From JADLGL01 sp963823045 (GTDB lineage: Bacteria > Pseudomonadota > Alphaproteobacteria > Rhizobiales > Kaistiaceae): a stretch of 64,000 nucleotides of DNA. Every line of letters begins with the position of its first letter. The first letter of the stretch is position 1. Shown piece after piece: positions 30,572-43,532 of the stretch. The notes under the pieces were generated by a model. It was not told the DNA's origin. It was given only the letters and a program-made list of their open reading frames with translations, and made no database searches. The translations under genes were made by a program, and so were the position numbers. The stretch covers positions 229,767 to 293,766 of the forward strand of contig CAWGKA010000008.1 of the NCBI GenBank assembly GCA_963823045.1, in the 5' to 3' direction.

Positions 30572-31612
30572 ATGACCGTCGCGCCCGGCATTTCCAACAA
30601 ACTCGACCTTCTCGAGCTGGCTGAAGCTTGGCGCAATGAAGGCCGTCGCTTCGCCCTGGCAACGGTTGCCGAAACATGGGGGTCAGCGCCGCGCCCGATC
30701 GGCAGCCATCTCATCATCGACGATGAAGGCAATTTCGAAGGCTCCGTTTCCGGCGGTTGCGTCGAAGGCGAAGTCATCACCGAAGCCGAGCGCGTGATCG
30801 CCGACGGCAAGCCGAAGCTCCTCAGCTTTGGCGTGGCCGACGAAACGGCTTGGCGTGTCGGCCTTTCCTGCGGCGGGCGCATCAGCGTGCTGGTGCAGAC
30901 GGCGGCCGACGCCCCCGGCAGCGCCGGGCCGCTGCTCGCGGCAATCAACGCCGCGCGCCGCAATCGCGAGCGCGTTGCGCTGTTGACGGATGTCGAAACC
31001 GGGCGGTGCGAAATCGTCGGCGACGCCGATATCGCTGCGCATGGCGCGATCGCCGAACAACTGGGCAGTGGAACTTCTGGCCTCGTCGAACTGCCGTCCA
31101 GTCGCGTGATGATCACCAGCTACGCGCCGCCGCCGCGCATGATCCTTCTCGGCGCGGTGCATATCGCTCAGGCGCTGGCGCCGATGGCCGACGCGGCGGG
31201 TTTTGAAGTTGTCGTCATCGATCCGCGCAGTGCGTTCGCTTCATCGGAGCGCCTGCCCGGCATTCGCGTTTTCGCCGGATGGCCGCAGGACGTATTGGGC
31301 GAAATCGGCCTCGACCCTTTCACGGCATTCGCCGCGCTCACGCATGACCCGAAGATCGACGATCCCGGGATCGAAGCGGCACTGGCCGCGAACTGCTTCT
31401 ATGTCGGCGCGCTCGGCAGCAGGAAAACGCATGGGCGTCGGCTCGAACGTCTGCGCGAACGCGGTATTGACGAGGACGCGCTGGCGCGTATCCGCGCTCC
31501 AATCGGGCTCGCCATCGGTGCTCACTCGCCGGCGGAGATCGCCGTCGCTGTGCTCGCCGAGATGATCCAGGCGAAGGCAGCGCCGCGAACGGCGGCCGAG
31601 ACATCGCCGTGA
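30572..31612 (+). CDS. XdhC-family molybdenum-cofactor chaperone
   Basis: 346 residues with the XdhC/CoxF pattern: FALATVAETWGSAPRPIGSH, SVSGGCVEGEVITEAERVI, a Rossmann-like domain (RMILLGAVHIAQALAPMADA) and the C-terminal signature ALTHDPKIDD, YVGALGSRKTHGRRLERL, IRAPIGLAIGAHSPAEIAVA. Family members bind the cofactor, promote its sulfuration and deliver it to xanthine-oxidase-type enzymes. The start lies six bases after the moaA stop, and its own stop overlaps the next start (GTGA). Its likely client is the hydroxylase encoded at 25-27.7 kb. Confidence 0.93.
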   Translation: MTVAPGISNKLDLLELAEAWRNEGRRFALATVAETWGSAPRPIGSHLIIDDEGNFEGSVSGGCVEGEVITEAERVIADGKPKLLSFGVADETAWRVGLSCGGRISVLVQTAADAPGSAGPLLAAINAARRNRERVALLTDVETGRCEIVGDADIAAHGAIAEQLGSGTSGLVELPSSRVMITSYAPPPRMILLGAVHIAQALAPMADAAGFEVVVIDPRSAFASSERLPGIRVFAGWPQDVLGEIGLDPFTAFAALTHDPKIDDPGIEAALAANCFYVGALGSRKTHGRRLERLRERGIDEDALARIRAPIGLAIGAHSPAEIAVAVLAEMIQAKAAPRTAAETSP

Positions 31613-33213
31613 AATTCGCGCGGGTCCCCTTGTCGGAGGCCGAGGGCGCGATTGCCGCGCATGCCGCACGATATGCCGACCGCTTGCTGCAAAAAGGCAC
31701 CGTCATCACAAGCGCATTGTTGGCCGAGCTTGCCGCGGCGGGCATTGAAGACCTCGTCGTCGCCCGCCCGGACGCCGGCGACGTGCCGGAGAACGAAGCG
31801 GCGGAACGCGTCGCCGCCCTGATCGCCGGCGAGAATCTGAAGGCCGTGGTCCCGGTGAATGGCCGCACTGATCTGATTGCCGAAGCGACCGGCATCGTGG
31901 TCATCGACCGTGACGCCATCGATCGCGCCAACCTTGCGCAGCAGGCCATCCAACTCGCGACGCTGCCTGAATTCGCGGTGGCGAAGGCCGGCGAGATCGT
32001 CGCCACCATCAAGGTCGTGCCTTTCGCCGTTGCGGCCGAAACTGTGGCAACGGTCGAGGCGGCCGTCGGTTCATCGCCGCTGCGACTGGCGCCATTCCAA
32101 GCGCAGCGCGTTGGCGTCGTGGCCACGGAAGCACCGACGTTGAAGCCGTCCGTGCTCGACAAGACGCGCCGTGTTTTCGAACGCCGTCTGCAGCCATCGG
32201 GCTCCGTGGTTGGGGAGGAAATACGCACCGCACATAATGCCGAAACAGTTGGCGCGGCGCTGCGAGAGCTGCGCGCCGGCGACTACGACCTGCTCGTCAT
32301 TTTCGGTGCGTCTGCAACCTCCGATGCCGCGGACGTCGTGCCCGCGGGGATCGAAGCCGCCGGCGGTCGCGTGCTGAGGATCGGCATGCCGGCCGATCCC
32401 GGCAATCTCCTCGTGCTCGGCGAAGTCGACGGCGTCCCCGTGATCGGTGCTCCCGGCTGCGCCCGCAGCCCTGCGGCGAGCGGCTTCGACTGGGTGTTGC
32501 AGCGTCTGCTCGCCGGCATTCCCGTTTCGGCCGCCGACATCGCCCGAATGGGCTTGGGCGGCGTCCTGGCGAAGGAGCGGTACAAGCCTTTCTCCGGCAT
32601 CGTCGAAGCGCGCGGCAATCGCCGCATCGATGCTGTGATCCTCGCCGCAGGCGCGTCGTCACGCATGGGCGATCGGCACAAATTGCTGGCGCGGATCAAT
32701 GGCCGCCCTCTCGTGCGCATCGTTGCGGAAGAGGCGCTGGCGAGCTGCGTGGCGTCGGTAACCGTCGTCGTCGGTCACCGTGCGGAGGAAGTTCGCTCGG
32801 CCTTGCACGGACTCGATTTGAACATCGTCGAAAACCGTGCTTATGCCGCCGGTCTATCGAGTTCAATTCGCACAGCCATCTCGGCGTTGCCTGGCGACAG
32901 CGATGCCGCCGTAGTATTGTTGGCGGACATGCCTGACATCACGGCAACGGACATTGATGCAGTTGCAGCGGAGTTCGATCCGGACTCGGGCACCCATGTC
33001 GTCGTGCCGACGTTCAAGGGTCGACAGGGGAATCCGGTGCTTTGGTCGCGGCGCTTCTTCGCCGATCTGATGGCGCTCGAAGGCGACAAGGGAGCGCGTG
33101 ATCTCATCCGCTCCAACAGCGACGTCGCGGCCTGGGTGGAAGCCGGTCCCGCCGTGTTGAACGATCTCGACACACCGGACGAAATGGCCGCGGCAAGCGG
33201 CGACTGGGTCTAG
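31609..33213 (+). CDS. MoeA/MogA-like molybdopterin-binding domain fused to MocA-type cytidylyltransferase
   Basis: 534 residues from GTG 31609, overlapping the xdhC stop. The N-terminal part (to about 335) resembles the molybdopterin-binding fold, with LLVIFGASATSDAADVVPAG and VLGEVDGVPVIGAPGCARSP. The C-terminal part (from about 340) is an NTP-transferase of the MocA/MobA group: ILAAGASSRMGDRHKLL, VVLLADMPDIT and GRQGNPVLW. Such fusions make molybdopterin cytosine dinucleotide from CTP and Mo-MPT, the form used by the IorB-like enzyme here. With moaA and xdhC it forms a cofactor-finishing unit between soxYZ and fccAB. Confidence 0.9.
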   Translation: MKFARVPLSEAEGAIAAHAARYADRLLQKGTVITSALLAELAAAGIEDLVVARPDAGDVPENEAAERVAALIAGENLKAVVPVNGRTDLIAEATGIVVIDRDAIDRANLAQQAIQLATLPEFAVAKAGEIVATIKVVPFAVAAETVATVEAAVGSSPLRLAPFQAQRVGVVATEAPTLKPSVLDKTRRVFERRLQPSGSVVGEEIRTAHNAETVGAALRELRAGDYDLLVIFGASATSDAADVVPAGIEAAGGRVLRIGMPADPGNLLVLGEVDGVPVIGAPGCARSPAASGFDWVLQRLLAGIPVSAADIARMGLGGVLAKERYKPFSGIVEARGNRRIDAVILAAGASSRMGDRHKLLARINGRPLVRIVAEEALASCVASVTVVVGHRAEEVRSALHGLDLNIVENRAYAAGLSSSIRTAISALPGDSDAAVVLLADMPDITATDIDAVAAEFDPDSGTHVVVPTFKGRQGNPVLWSRRFFADLMALEGDKGARDLIRSNSDVAAWVEAGPAVLNDLDTPDEMAAASGDWV

Positions 33214-33302
33214 GGAGGTTTCATCGCGAGGCGCTTGGCTCTCGCGAGACGCCAATAAACTGACGGACAAGTGGGTCACTTGAACTCACGGGGGAGGAGA
33301 AA

Positions 33303-33671
33303 GTGCGAAAAGCACATCTGGAATCAACGGCGCCGCCCAAAGGCGAGCGCAGAAAGTGGACTCCGATCCAACGGTCTCTTGGCGGGGTCACGATCGCGGC
33401 GGCGCTGGTTGCCGGCGTCGCATTCGCGCAGAGCGGAGGGGAGAACGGCGAAGCGGCTCTCCTCGCCAATACATGCACCAGCTGTCATGGCGCCGATGGC
33501 CGCGGCCAGGGCGCTATTCCGCAGATCGGCGGCCTGCCGGCCGACCAGATCGTAGACGCCCTTGTGGCGTTCCGGGACGGCACACGTCAGGCCACGGTCA
33601 TGGGCTGGGTCGCGAAAGCTTACAGCGACGCGGAGATCCAGATGATCGCTGACTATTTCTCGCAACGGTGA
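33303..33671 (+). CDS. Monohaem cytochrome c, FccA/SoxE-like
   Basis: GTG 33303 stands right after GGGGGAGGAGAAA, a very strong ribosome-binding site. The 122-residue product has an Arg-rich N-terminus, a membrane/signal segment (VTIAAALVAGVAFAQ), haem motif CTSCHGADGRGQGAIPQIGG and an axial Met in TVMGWVAKAYSDAEIQMIA. This is the small cytochrome normally encoded before the flavoprotein of flavocytochrome c sulfide dehydrogenase. The downstream flavoprotein gene begins at its stop, supporting that pairing. Confidence 0.88.
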   Translation: MRKAHLESTAPPKGERRKWTPIQRSLGGVTIAAALVAGVAFAQSGGENGEAALLANTCTSCHGADGRGQGAIPQIGGLPADQIVDALVAFRDGTRQATVMGWVAKAYSDAEIQMIADYFSQR

Positions 33672-33676
33672 CCGCC

Positions 33677-34949
33677 ATGACAAACATCTCTCGCAGGACA
33701 ATCCTGGTCGGGGCTGCCGCAGCAACGACTGCAGCGGTCATTCCCTTCTCAGTTCGCGCCCAGTCGTCGGCGCGCGTCGTCATTATCGGTGGCGGATTCG
33801 GCGGCGCGACGGTGGCGCGCACATTGCGCCGCGTCGATCCAAGCATCTCGGTGACGCTGGTCGAGCGCGATCCGCAGTTCGTCACCTGCCCGTTCAGCAA
33901 CACGGTGCTCGGCGGTATTCGCACGATCTCGGACATCACCTTCGGCTATGACGGAATCCGCAACGCCGGCGTAACCGTGATCCAGGGCGAGGCGACCGGC
34001 ATCGATCCGGTGTCGCAATCCGTCTCGCTCGCCGACGGCACCACCCTCCCCTACGACCGCCTCGTGCTGTCGCCGGGCATCCAAATGGTGTGGAACGGCA
34101 TCGAGGGCTATGACGAGGCAGCCTCCGAAATCATGCCGCATGCCTGGACAGCGGGGCCGCAAACGGCGCTGCTGCGCAGCCAGCTCGAGGCGATGGAGGA
34201 TGGCGGGCTCGTCGTCATCGCCGCGCCGGACAATCCGTTCCGTTGTCCGCCGGGGCCCTATGAGCGCGCCTCGATGATCGCCTGGTATCTGAAGAACAAC
34301 AAGCCGCGCTCGAAGGTGCTGATCCTCGACGCCAAGGAAGGCTTCGCCAAACAGGATTTGTTCCAGGAAGCCTGGGCTGCGCTCTATCCCGACATGATCG
34401 AATGGCATCCGGCCTCGGAGTCCGGCCGCGTCATCTCCGTCGACCCGGCGACGATGACGGTCGAAACCGATTTCGACACCTTCAATCCGGCGGTTGCCAA
34501 TATCATCCCGCCGCAAAAGGGCGGCCAGATCGCTCTTTCGCTCGGTCTCGACCAGGGCCTCGGCTTCTGCCCCATCGATCCGCTGACCTTCGAATTCGAC
34601 GGTGGTGCCGAACATCCATCTCGTTGGCGACACGACCCTGGCCGGAGCAATGCCGAAATCAGGCTTCGCTGCGAACAGCCAGGCAAAGGTCTGCGCTCGC
34701 GCGATCGCCGCCTTGCTCAATGGGGCCACACCCGGCGATCCGGTGTTCACCAACTGCTGCTACAGCTCGGTCGCCGAAGACTACGCCTTTTCGATCGTCG
34801 AATCCTTCCGGCCGGAAGGGTCGGATATCGCTTTGATCGAAGGCACCAAGGCCACGAGCCCGCTCGACGCGCCGGCCTCGGTACGTGCGGCCGAGTACGC
34901 CTATGCGGCGTCCTGGTATCACAACATCACCGGCGAGATGTTCGGCTAG
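33677..34949 (+). CDS. FccB/SoxF-type sulfide dehydrogenase flavoprotein (one frameshift)
   Basis: Starts MTNISRRTILVGAAAATTAA, a twin-arginine signal. FAD-binding region VVIIGGGFGGATVARTLRRV; first redox cysteine in FVTCPFSNTVLGG; central domain ASMIAWYLKNNKPRSKVLIL. At about 34590 an extra base shifts the frame; the continuation VPNIHLVGDTTLAGAMPKSG and then TNCCYSSVAEDYAFSIVES contains the second redox cysteine, and the protein ends at 34949. The enzyme oxidises sulfide or bound sulfane and passes electrons to the FccA cytochrome. GTG 33668 is a possible earlier start. Both sides of the shift are well conserved, so an assembly indel is likely. Confidence 0.9.
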
Positions 34950-35065
34950 AAACCGGCCGCCGATGCGAAGGTCTTGCCACGGACTGGAAAAGGGCTAACG
35001 TTTCGGCCGACTGCCAAAGGCAATAACAACGCCGGAAAACGGCGCTTGTAACGGAGGATATGAGT

Positions 35066-35293
35066 ATGGGTTTCGGCAGCATTTGGCCGTGGATCGTTGT
35101 TCTCGGGGTGGTCGTTTTGCTGTTCGGGCGCGGAAGAGTGTCCGGCCTAATGGGCGACGTCGCTCAGGGAATGAAGAGCTTCCGCAAGGGCTTGGCCGAC
35201 GACGATCAGTCGGGCACCACGCCCGCGATCGAGGAGAAGCCCGCCGAGCCGCTCAACACCGCCAGCAGCGATCAGCGGACGACCGCCAGCTGA
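35066..35293 (+). CDS. tatA: Twin-arginine translocase subunit TatA
   Basis: 75 residues from ATG 35066; GGAGG eight bases before it favours this codon over ATG 35060. Typical TatA: a single N-terminal membrane segment (SIWPWIVVLGVVVLLFGRGRV), the FGRG hinge, an amphipathic helix (LMGDVAQGMKSFRKGLADD) and a disordered acidic tail. It forms the pore-like assembly that lets folded proteins cross. tatB follows 53 bases later; tatC is at the other end of the island. Confidence 0.94.
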   Translation: MGFGSIWPWIVVLGVVVLLFGRGRVSGLMGDVAQGMKSFRKGLADDDQSGTTPAIEEKPAEPLNTASSDQRTTAS

Positions 35294-35346
35294 CGCGGCG
35301 CCCGCCGCTGATTGCGGCTGGCTACCTGCACTGACGAGGCACGGCG

Positions 35347-35763
35347 ATGTTTGGCCTTGGGTGGACAGAGATACTCGTGATCGCAACGATCGCGATCCTC
35401 GTGGTGCCGACCAAGGATTTGCCGGGGCTGATGCGCAACGTCGGGCGCGGTGTCGGCAAGGCGCGACGCGTGATGCGCGATTTCCAGCGCGAGATCGAGG
35501 ATGCAGCGCGCGTCGACGAGCTGCCCGAGATCCGCCGCCAGGTAGAGCAGATCAGCCGCCAGACCAATAACGACTTCATGCGCGACTTGCAGAATGCGCC
35601 GCAGGCGATGCGCCGCAGCGCGACATCTCAACCCGACGAGAATGCGCCGCCCGCCTCGGACGTGCCAGCGATGACACAGCTGCCCCCAGCGGACGGTACG
35701 CCAGCCTTGGCGAGCGAGGCGACGCCAGTCAAAGGCGACGAGACCCGGCCCGGACACGGCTGA
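35347..35763 (+). CDS. tatB: Twin-arginine translocase subunit TatB
   Basis: 138 residues with the TatB features: MFGLGWTEILVIATIAILVV membrane segment with its glutamate, the P-hinge (PTKDLPGLMRNVGRGVG), a long amphipathic helix (RRVMRDFQREIEDAARVDEL) and a Pro/Ala-rich tail. TatB works with TatC in signal-peptide recognition. Its placement after fccAB and tatA closes the sulfur/molybdenum island. Confidence 0.94.
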   Translation: MFGLGWTEILVIATIAILVVPTKDLPGLMRNVGRGVGKARRVMRDFQREIEDAARVDELPEIRRQVEQISRQTNNDFMRDLQNAPQAMRRSATSQPDENAPPASDVPAMTQLPPADGTPALASEATPVKGDETRPGHG

Positions 35764-35940
35764 AGCGACGCCCGTCTCCGCCAAGCCATAACGAAGATCT
35801 TGAAGCTGGGTCGGGCCCAGAGCGCCGGACCACAATGCGTTCGAGGCAGCAAAGGATGAGCGCCTTGACCAGACATATCAAATACGAGGCACACGGCCGT
35901 TGCGTTCTCTCTGCATTTGGCCCGTCAATCTGATTTATAG

Positions 35941-36126
35941 GTAAAGGTCGCGCAGGTCCCCCTTCGTGCTGACCGGTACGCCGTCGTGGCAGGATCGGAT
36001 CGCAACTACCTTTGGGTCCTGTCTCGGACCCCACAAATGAGCGAAGCCACGCTCGACCGCTTGGTAGCAGAGGCCGCCGCCGCCGGCTTCGACGTCAGCA
36101 AGCTCGTCTATGTCGATCAGACAGGC
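35941..36126 (+). pseudogene. Bacterial lipocalin (Blc-type), C-terminal remnant
   Basis: In frame from about 35941 the sequence reads VPLRADRYAVVAGSDRNYLW, then LSRTPQMSEATLDRLVAEAA and GFDVSKLVYVDQTG. This is the C-terminal beta-strand and helix of Blc-like outer-membrane lipocalins. The N-terminal two thirds, including the lipobox and GxW motif, are absent, and the frame then runs into unrelated sequence. The remnant marks a deletion point next to the inverted-repeat area. Confidence 0.65.
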
Positions 36127-36343
36127 CCTTGCCGATCAGGCCTCCGAGCCAACAGAAACCCCGGTTCTAACCGCATTCGGTCCTGCAATCGCACGACACG
36201 CGAAGGATGCTTTGCGGTAGGACGACTTCTCGAGGAACGCGAACGATTGGCGGGTCATTCCCCAACGTTTCTGCTGGGCGGCCATAACCAGCATTTGCTC
36301 GTTTGTGATTTCGTGCTCCGAGCTATTAACCTCCCTGATTGAC

Positions 36344-36383
36344 AGAGCCAATTCCCTGATCAGTTGCGCAGGGAATTGGCTCT
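36344..36383. repeat. Perfect 15-bp inverted repeat with AGGGAATTGG arms
   Basis: AGAGCCAATTCCCTG (36344-36358) and CAGGGAATTGGCTCT (36369-36383) are perfect inverted copies with a 10-base spacer. Further copies of the core ATTCCCTG occur close by (36451-36458), so this looks like part of a dispersed repeat family. The interval 36127-36597 otherwise holds no gene that I can support. Confidence 0.7.
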
Positions 36384-36462
36384 TAACCCATTGGATATTC
36401 TGCGGTCATCAGGGATCCAGTTTCCCGCACAGGCCCGCTAGTTCGCGTATATTCCCTGCAGA

Positions 36463-36480
36463 TTCCCAGTGAAATGGGAA
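36463..36480. repeat. Short inverted repeat TTCCCA-N6-TGGGAA
   Basis: TTCCCA (36463-36468) and TGGGAA (36475-36480) flank six bases. It sits 118 bases before the GT-D gene and next to another ATTCCCTGCA copy. It may be the same repeat family as the preceding element; an operator role is possible but unsupported. Confidence 0.45.
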
Positions 36481-36597
36481 ATCGGGGACACCGGAGACTG
36501 GTTCGCAGCAGACTGCGTCCACCACCAAGTAGCGTAAGTCCTACAGCCTTCCATTTCCGCGACGAAAGCCCAGCGCGACAGGAGCAAGGTATCGACC

Positions 36598-37581
36598 GTG
36601 GTCAAGGCCAGAGTGCAGAAACTGCCGCCGACAGAAATAGACAAGGCGCTGGCGGATATCTTCGCCGCTCCCGAGGCCTACGACTCGGAGAAACTCGTCG
36701 CGGCCTATGAGGAATGCGGGCTTCGCGTCATTGCCGATCCCGCGGCGCGCGCATTGGTGGACATCACGAAGGAGGCCCTGCTGCAACGCCGGCCCTTCGC
36801 CGTCATCCGCGTCAGCGACGGCGAGATGACCGTCATTTCCTACAGCGCCTTCGACGAAACGCCCGCGTTGGATTTCTTTTGCGCTCGCGCCAGCGTCGGC
36901 AAGCAGATGGACAGTTTCATCATCACGCCGGCCTGGCTCCTGTCGTTTCGGGAGATCATGCTCGGGTCCATGGCACGCGCCGACGTCGTCGGCGTTCCAG
37001 GTCTTTGGCAGCAGGAAGGCCCCGCCCGTTCATTCAACAAGAAGCAGGACAAGTACAAGGGCGAGTTCCGCGAATGGCCTCGTGGCCTCTACGGCGACTG
37101 GCGCGGACGCACCTATTTGCCCGCCCTTGCCAGGGCCGGGTTGCTGGACGGGCGGATCATCGCCTCCAACCACCTCTATCTCGCCTATGTCGAATACCTC
37201 GACGAGCTGGTCGAAGCGGCTTCGTCGATCCTTCTCATGACCGGCCACGAGCACCTCCTGGCCGAGATGCGGCAACGCTACCCCGACAAGGCGATCTCGA
37301 TGATCCGCGTCGGCCGTCGCGACGAGCATCGCAAGACGAGGAGCGTTCCGTTCTTCTTCAGCGAGTATCTCAAGGAGATTCCACGCGATCTCGCCGGCAC
37401 ATTGTGCCTCATGGGCGCCGGACCGTGGTCGCTCGTCTACTGCCAGTGGATCCGCGAACGTGGCGGCGTCGCCATCGATATGGGTTCAGGGATGGACTTT
37501 CTCGGCGGCAAACCCACGCGTGCCGCGCACCATCGCGCCATCAGGGAAGGCATCCTCTCCGCGACGGCCGAGGCGGACTAG
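36598..37581 (+). CDS. GT-D fold glycosyltransferase-like protein
   Basis: GTG 36598 opens a 327-residue frame. It carries the pattern of GT-D fold (DUF1792-related) glycosyltransferases: AVIRVSDGEMTVISYSAF, an acidic DGE centre, a middle region (DVVGVPGLWQQEGPARSFN), GRIIASNHLYLAYVEYLDEL, and near the end LCLMGAGPWSLVYCQWIRER then AIDMGSGMDFLGGKPTRAAH. It has no membrane segment. It is convergent with a sulfotransferase gene; together they suggest modification of a surface polysaccharide or exported glycan. No other polysaccharide genes are in the window, so the acceptor is unknown. Confidence 0.75.
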   Translation: MVKARVQKLPPTEIDKALADIFAAPEAYDSEKLVAAYEECGLRVIADPAARALVDITKEALLQRRPFAVIRVSDGEMTVISYSAFDETPALDFFCARASVGKQMDSFIITPAWLLSFREIMLGSMARADVVGVPGLWQQEGPARSFNKKQDKYKGEFREWPRGLYGDWRGRTYLPALARAGLLDGRIIASNHLYLAYVEYLDELVEAASSILLMTGHEHLLAEMRQRYPDKAISMIRVGRRDEHRKTRSVPFFFSEYLKEIPRDLAGTLCLMGAGPWSLVYCQWIRERGGVAIDMGSGMDFLGGKPTRAAHHRAIREGILSATAEAD

Positions 37582-37649
37582 GCAGCCGGCGACATTGCGC
37601 CGCCAGCTGATTTGACACCCCGCCCACGCCGTTCTCCCGGCCCTACTGC

Positions 37650-38705
37650 TCAGCGGTAGGCCAGCGCCCGCAATGCTCCATACACCTCACCCGTCCCGGT
37701 CTCGATGGCCTCGCGCAACGGCGCCTCCAGGAGATCGCGCCGCTTTGCGGCACCGGCATCAATGCCTGCATGCGCCTCGAAGGAAGAGTTGGAAACGGTG
37801 GGGATGCGATTGAACGTCGGCACCAGCATGGACGGCCGATAGGTAATGCCGAGAAATTCGGCGACCCTGCGCATCGTACGCTCGGTTTCCTTGACGACGG
37901 CCTCGAAGGCGACGACGAGGAACCGATCCGGATTAGCCTTCGCCAACGCCAGCGTCCGTCGGTTCAGCTCGTTCCACAGCGCGATCGCCTCCCCGACGTC
38001 CTGATAGGCCTCCGAATGGCGCGAGGCGGACGCATACCAGCTCACCGGATCGCGCAGCGGGACGATCACCTTGCCGTCCGGATAGTCCTCGGCGAAGGCA
38101 TCGTACTGCCCCTCCGTGCCGACAAGACGTGGCATGAAGGCGACGACATGGCGGACCGCGTCCTCCGGTCCGTAAAGTGCCTGATAGTCGATCCAGGCGT
38201 TGAAGAACGATGTGAAATAGGCCTCGACGACAGCACGTTGCGTCGGTGTCCCCGCCTCCTCCAGACAGAGCACGAACAGTCTTCCATGCAGCTTCGGCAT
38301 GAAGATGAATGGCAGAACATATCGCTCGCCTACGCCCGACGAGCGCACCGGCTCGCCCAGCTTGGCAAAACCATCCACGGCCGCTTGAAGGATCGAGCGC
38401 CTGCCGAAACGGCGGAACAGACGCCCCGGCGGCTCGCTCAGATCGTAGCGCGGCCAATGCCATTTGGGTCTGGCGAGATGCGGTTCGATGGGCAGGACGT
38501 GCAATTGCGGATGCCCGTCGAGGAGTTGCGTCATGAGCGTGCCGCCGCTCCTTTGCACCTGTGAAATGATCACCAGTGGCTGCCGGATCGGCACGTGGAA
38601 ACGGAGCCGATGCCTCCGGGCGATCCGATCGACCGTCTCTTCGCCGATATCGCGCTTCTTGCCTGGGCCGCGGGTCGGAGCCACAGGCTCCGTCTCTGTC
38701 GCCAC
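37650..38705 (-). CDS. PAPS-dependent sulfotransferase family protein
   Basis: 351 residues from GTG 38705. The 5'-phosphosulfate loop is clear: LVIISQVQRSGGTLMTQLLD followed by GHPQLHVLPIEPH. The 3'-phosphate region is VIVPLRDPVSWYASASRHSE, and the C-terminal part has FLVVAFEAVVKETERTMRRV and FLGITYRPSML. Such enzymes transfer sulfate from PAPS to carbohydrates or other acceptors. There is no clear ribosome-binding site, so the start may differ. It faces the GT-D gene tail to tail. Confidence 0.85.
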   Translation of the reverse strand: MATETEPVAPTRGPGKKRDIGEETVDRIARRHRLRFHVPIRQPLVIISQVQRSGGTLMTQLLDGHPQLHVLPIEPHLARPKWHWPRYDLSEPPGRLFRRFGRRSILQAAVDGFAKLGEPVRSSGVGERYVLPFIFMPKLHGRLFVLCLEEAGTPTQRAVVEAYFTSFFNAWIDYQALYGPEDAVRHVVAFMPRLVGTEGQYDAFAEDYPDGKVIVPLRDPVSWYASASRHSEAYQDVGEAIALWNELNRRTLALAKANPDRFLVVAFEAVVKETERTMRRVAEFLGITYRPSMLVPTFNRIPTVSNSSFEAHAGIDAGAAKRRDLLEAPLREAIETGTGEVYGALRALAYR

Positions 38706-38939
38706 CGGTCGACCTCACTGCGATCACCGCCCAGCGATTGCCACGGGGATCGTGCTGCTTCGCAACGGCGCCCCTGCGTCGTTGCGAAAATACGCCTCTC
38801 TCGACGCTTCGATTCTGCCGCAAGGCGCGATTGAAGGCCAGAGCGAACTCATCGCCATCGCGGCGGCGACAGCACCCTTCCGGGCACCGGCGATGGGCGG
38901 GCGCCTTGAAGACAAGAACCAGTCGACGGGCCCGGCTTG

Positions 38940-39116
38940 CTAGCCGCCGTAGTTCACCTCGTCGTCGGCGAGGCCCTGGAACATGCCGTTGATACCGCCG
39001 CCCAACGCAGTGGCACCGGCAACGAGAGCGATGCCGATAAGGGCGGCAATCAAGCCATATTCGATGGCCGTGGCTCCGTCCTGATTTCGCATGAACCGCG
39101 TGATGGCGTCCCGCAT
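38940..39116 (-). CDS. Flp/Fap-type pilin
   Basis: 58 residues from ATG 39116: a short leader, then RNQDGATAIEYGLIAALIGI with the Flp processing site (G before ATAIEYGLI) and a hydrophobic helix, ending DDEVNYGG. Flp pilins are cleaved by a dedicated prepilin peptidase and assembled by the tad machinery, none of which is in this window, so it is an orphan pilin. A longer frame to 39149 exists but lacks the usual pilin leader form. Confidence 0.88.
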   Translation of the reverse strand: MRDAITRFMRNQDGATAIEYGLIAALIGIALVAGATALGGGINGMFQGLADDEVNYGG

Positions 39117-39271
39117 TCTCCAACCCCCGATGTCTTGCAGGCGCTGCAAGCGCCGTAATCAGCCATAAGGGTGAAATCTGCGACGGAGCGTTAAGCGACA
39201 ACGCTGTATGTCGGGAATCGATTTACCGGCCGTTAGGCATGACCAGTCGCGAGGCTCGGTCGTGCGCGGCG

Positions 39272-39748
39272 TCAGTCGAAGGCGACTTCCAGGATCTCGT
39301 AGCTGTGCGAGCCGCCCGGCGCCGTCACCTCCACAGTGTCGCCGACACACTTGCCGATAAGCGCGCGTGCGATCGGGGACGAGATGGAAATCCGGCCTTC
39401 CTTCACATCTGCTTCGGCATCGCCGACGATCTGATAGACGCGCTCCTGGTCGGTATCCTCGTCGACGAGCTTGACCTTGGCACCGAAGATCACCGACGTG
39501 CCGGAAAGCTTGGTCACGTCGATCACTTCCGCACGCGACAGCTGATCCTCCAGTTCGGCGATGCGGCCCTCATTGTGGCTCTGCGCTTCCTTGGCGGCGT
39601 GATATTCGGCGTTCTCCGACAGGTCGCCATGGGAACGCGCCTCGGCAATGGCCTCGATGATGCGCGGACGCTCCTCGCTCGTCCGGCGCTTCAGCTCCTC
39701 TTCCATGGCCGCGTGACCGGTCACCGTCATCGGCACTTTCTCAACCAT
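39272..39748 (-). CDS. greA: Transcription elongation factor GreA
   Basis: 158 residues starting MVEKVPMTVTGHAAMEEELK. The coiled-coil tip carries the acidic residues (GDLSENAEYHAAKEAQSHNE) that reactivate backtracked RNA polymerase, and the C-terminal FKBP-like domain has IFGAKVKLVDEDT, SISSPIARALIGKCVGD and YEILEV. Length and order are standard. It is downstream of carB on the same strand (72-base gap), a common alphaproteobacterial pairing. Confidence 0.96.
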   Translation of the reverse strand: MVEKVPMTVTGHAAMEEELKRRTSEERPRIIEAIAEARSHGDLSENAEYHAAKEAQSHNEGRIAELEDQLSRAEVIDVTKLSGTSVIFGAKVKLVDEDTDQERVYQIVGDAEADVKEGRISISSPIARALIGKCVGDTVEVTAPGGSHSYEILEVAFD

Positions 39749-39819
39749 CGTCCAAATCCTGCTAAGCACGGCCGACGGGCGGCCGTTGCTCTATCCTCTG
39801 CGTTTAAGGTCGGCGCCGG

Positions 39820-43296
<3,477 letters not shown>

Positions 43297-43532
43297 CACA
43301 AGCTCGGCGGCGAACGAAGCCCCGGCGCGGCGGGCCGCCCGGGGCTCCAACGATCACGAAAGATCAGGCTGGAGGCGGCTTATAGGCGATTGTGGCAGAA
43401 GGGGAAAGGCATTGCCCCAAAAGACCACAGTCTCGACGCCGAGGCGCCCCAATATCGCCCCGACCCCGCTGGAAGCTCAGCAATACCGCGACTCTGTAGA
43501 GATTGGGCGGACTTGAGGAACAGGAGATCGCT

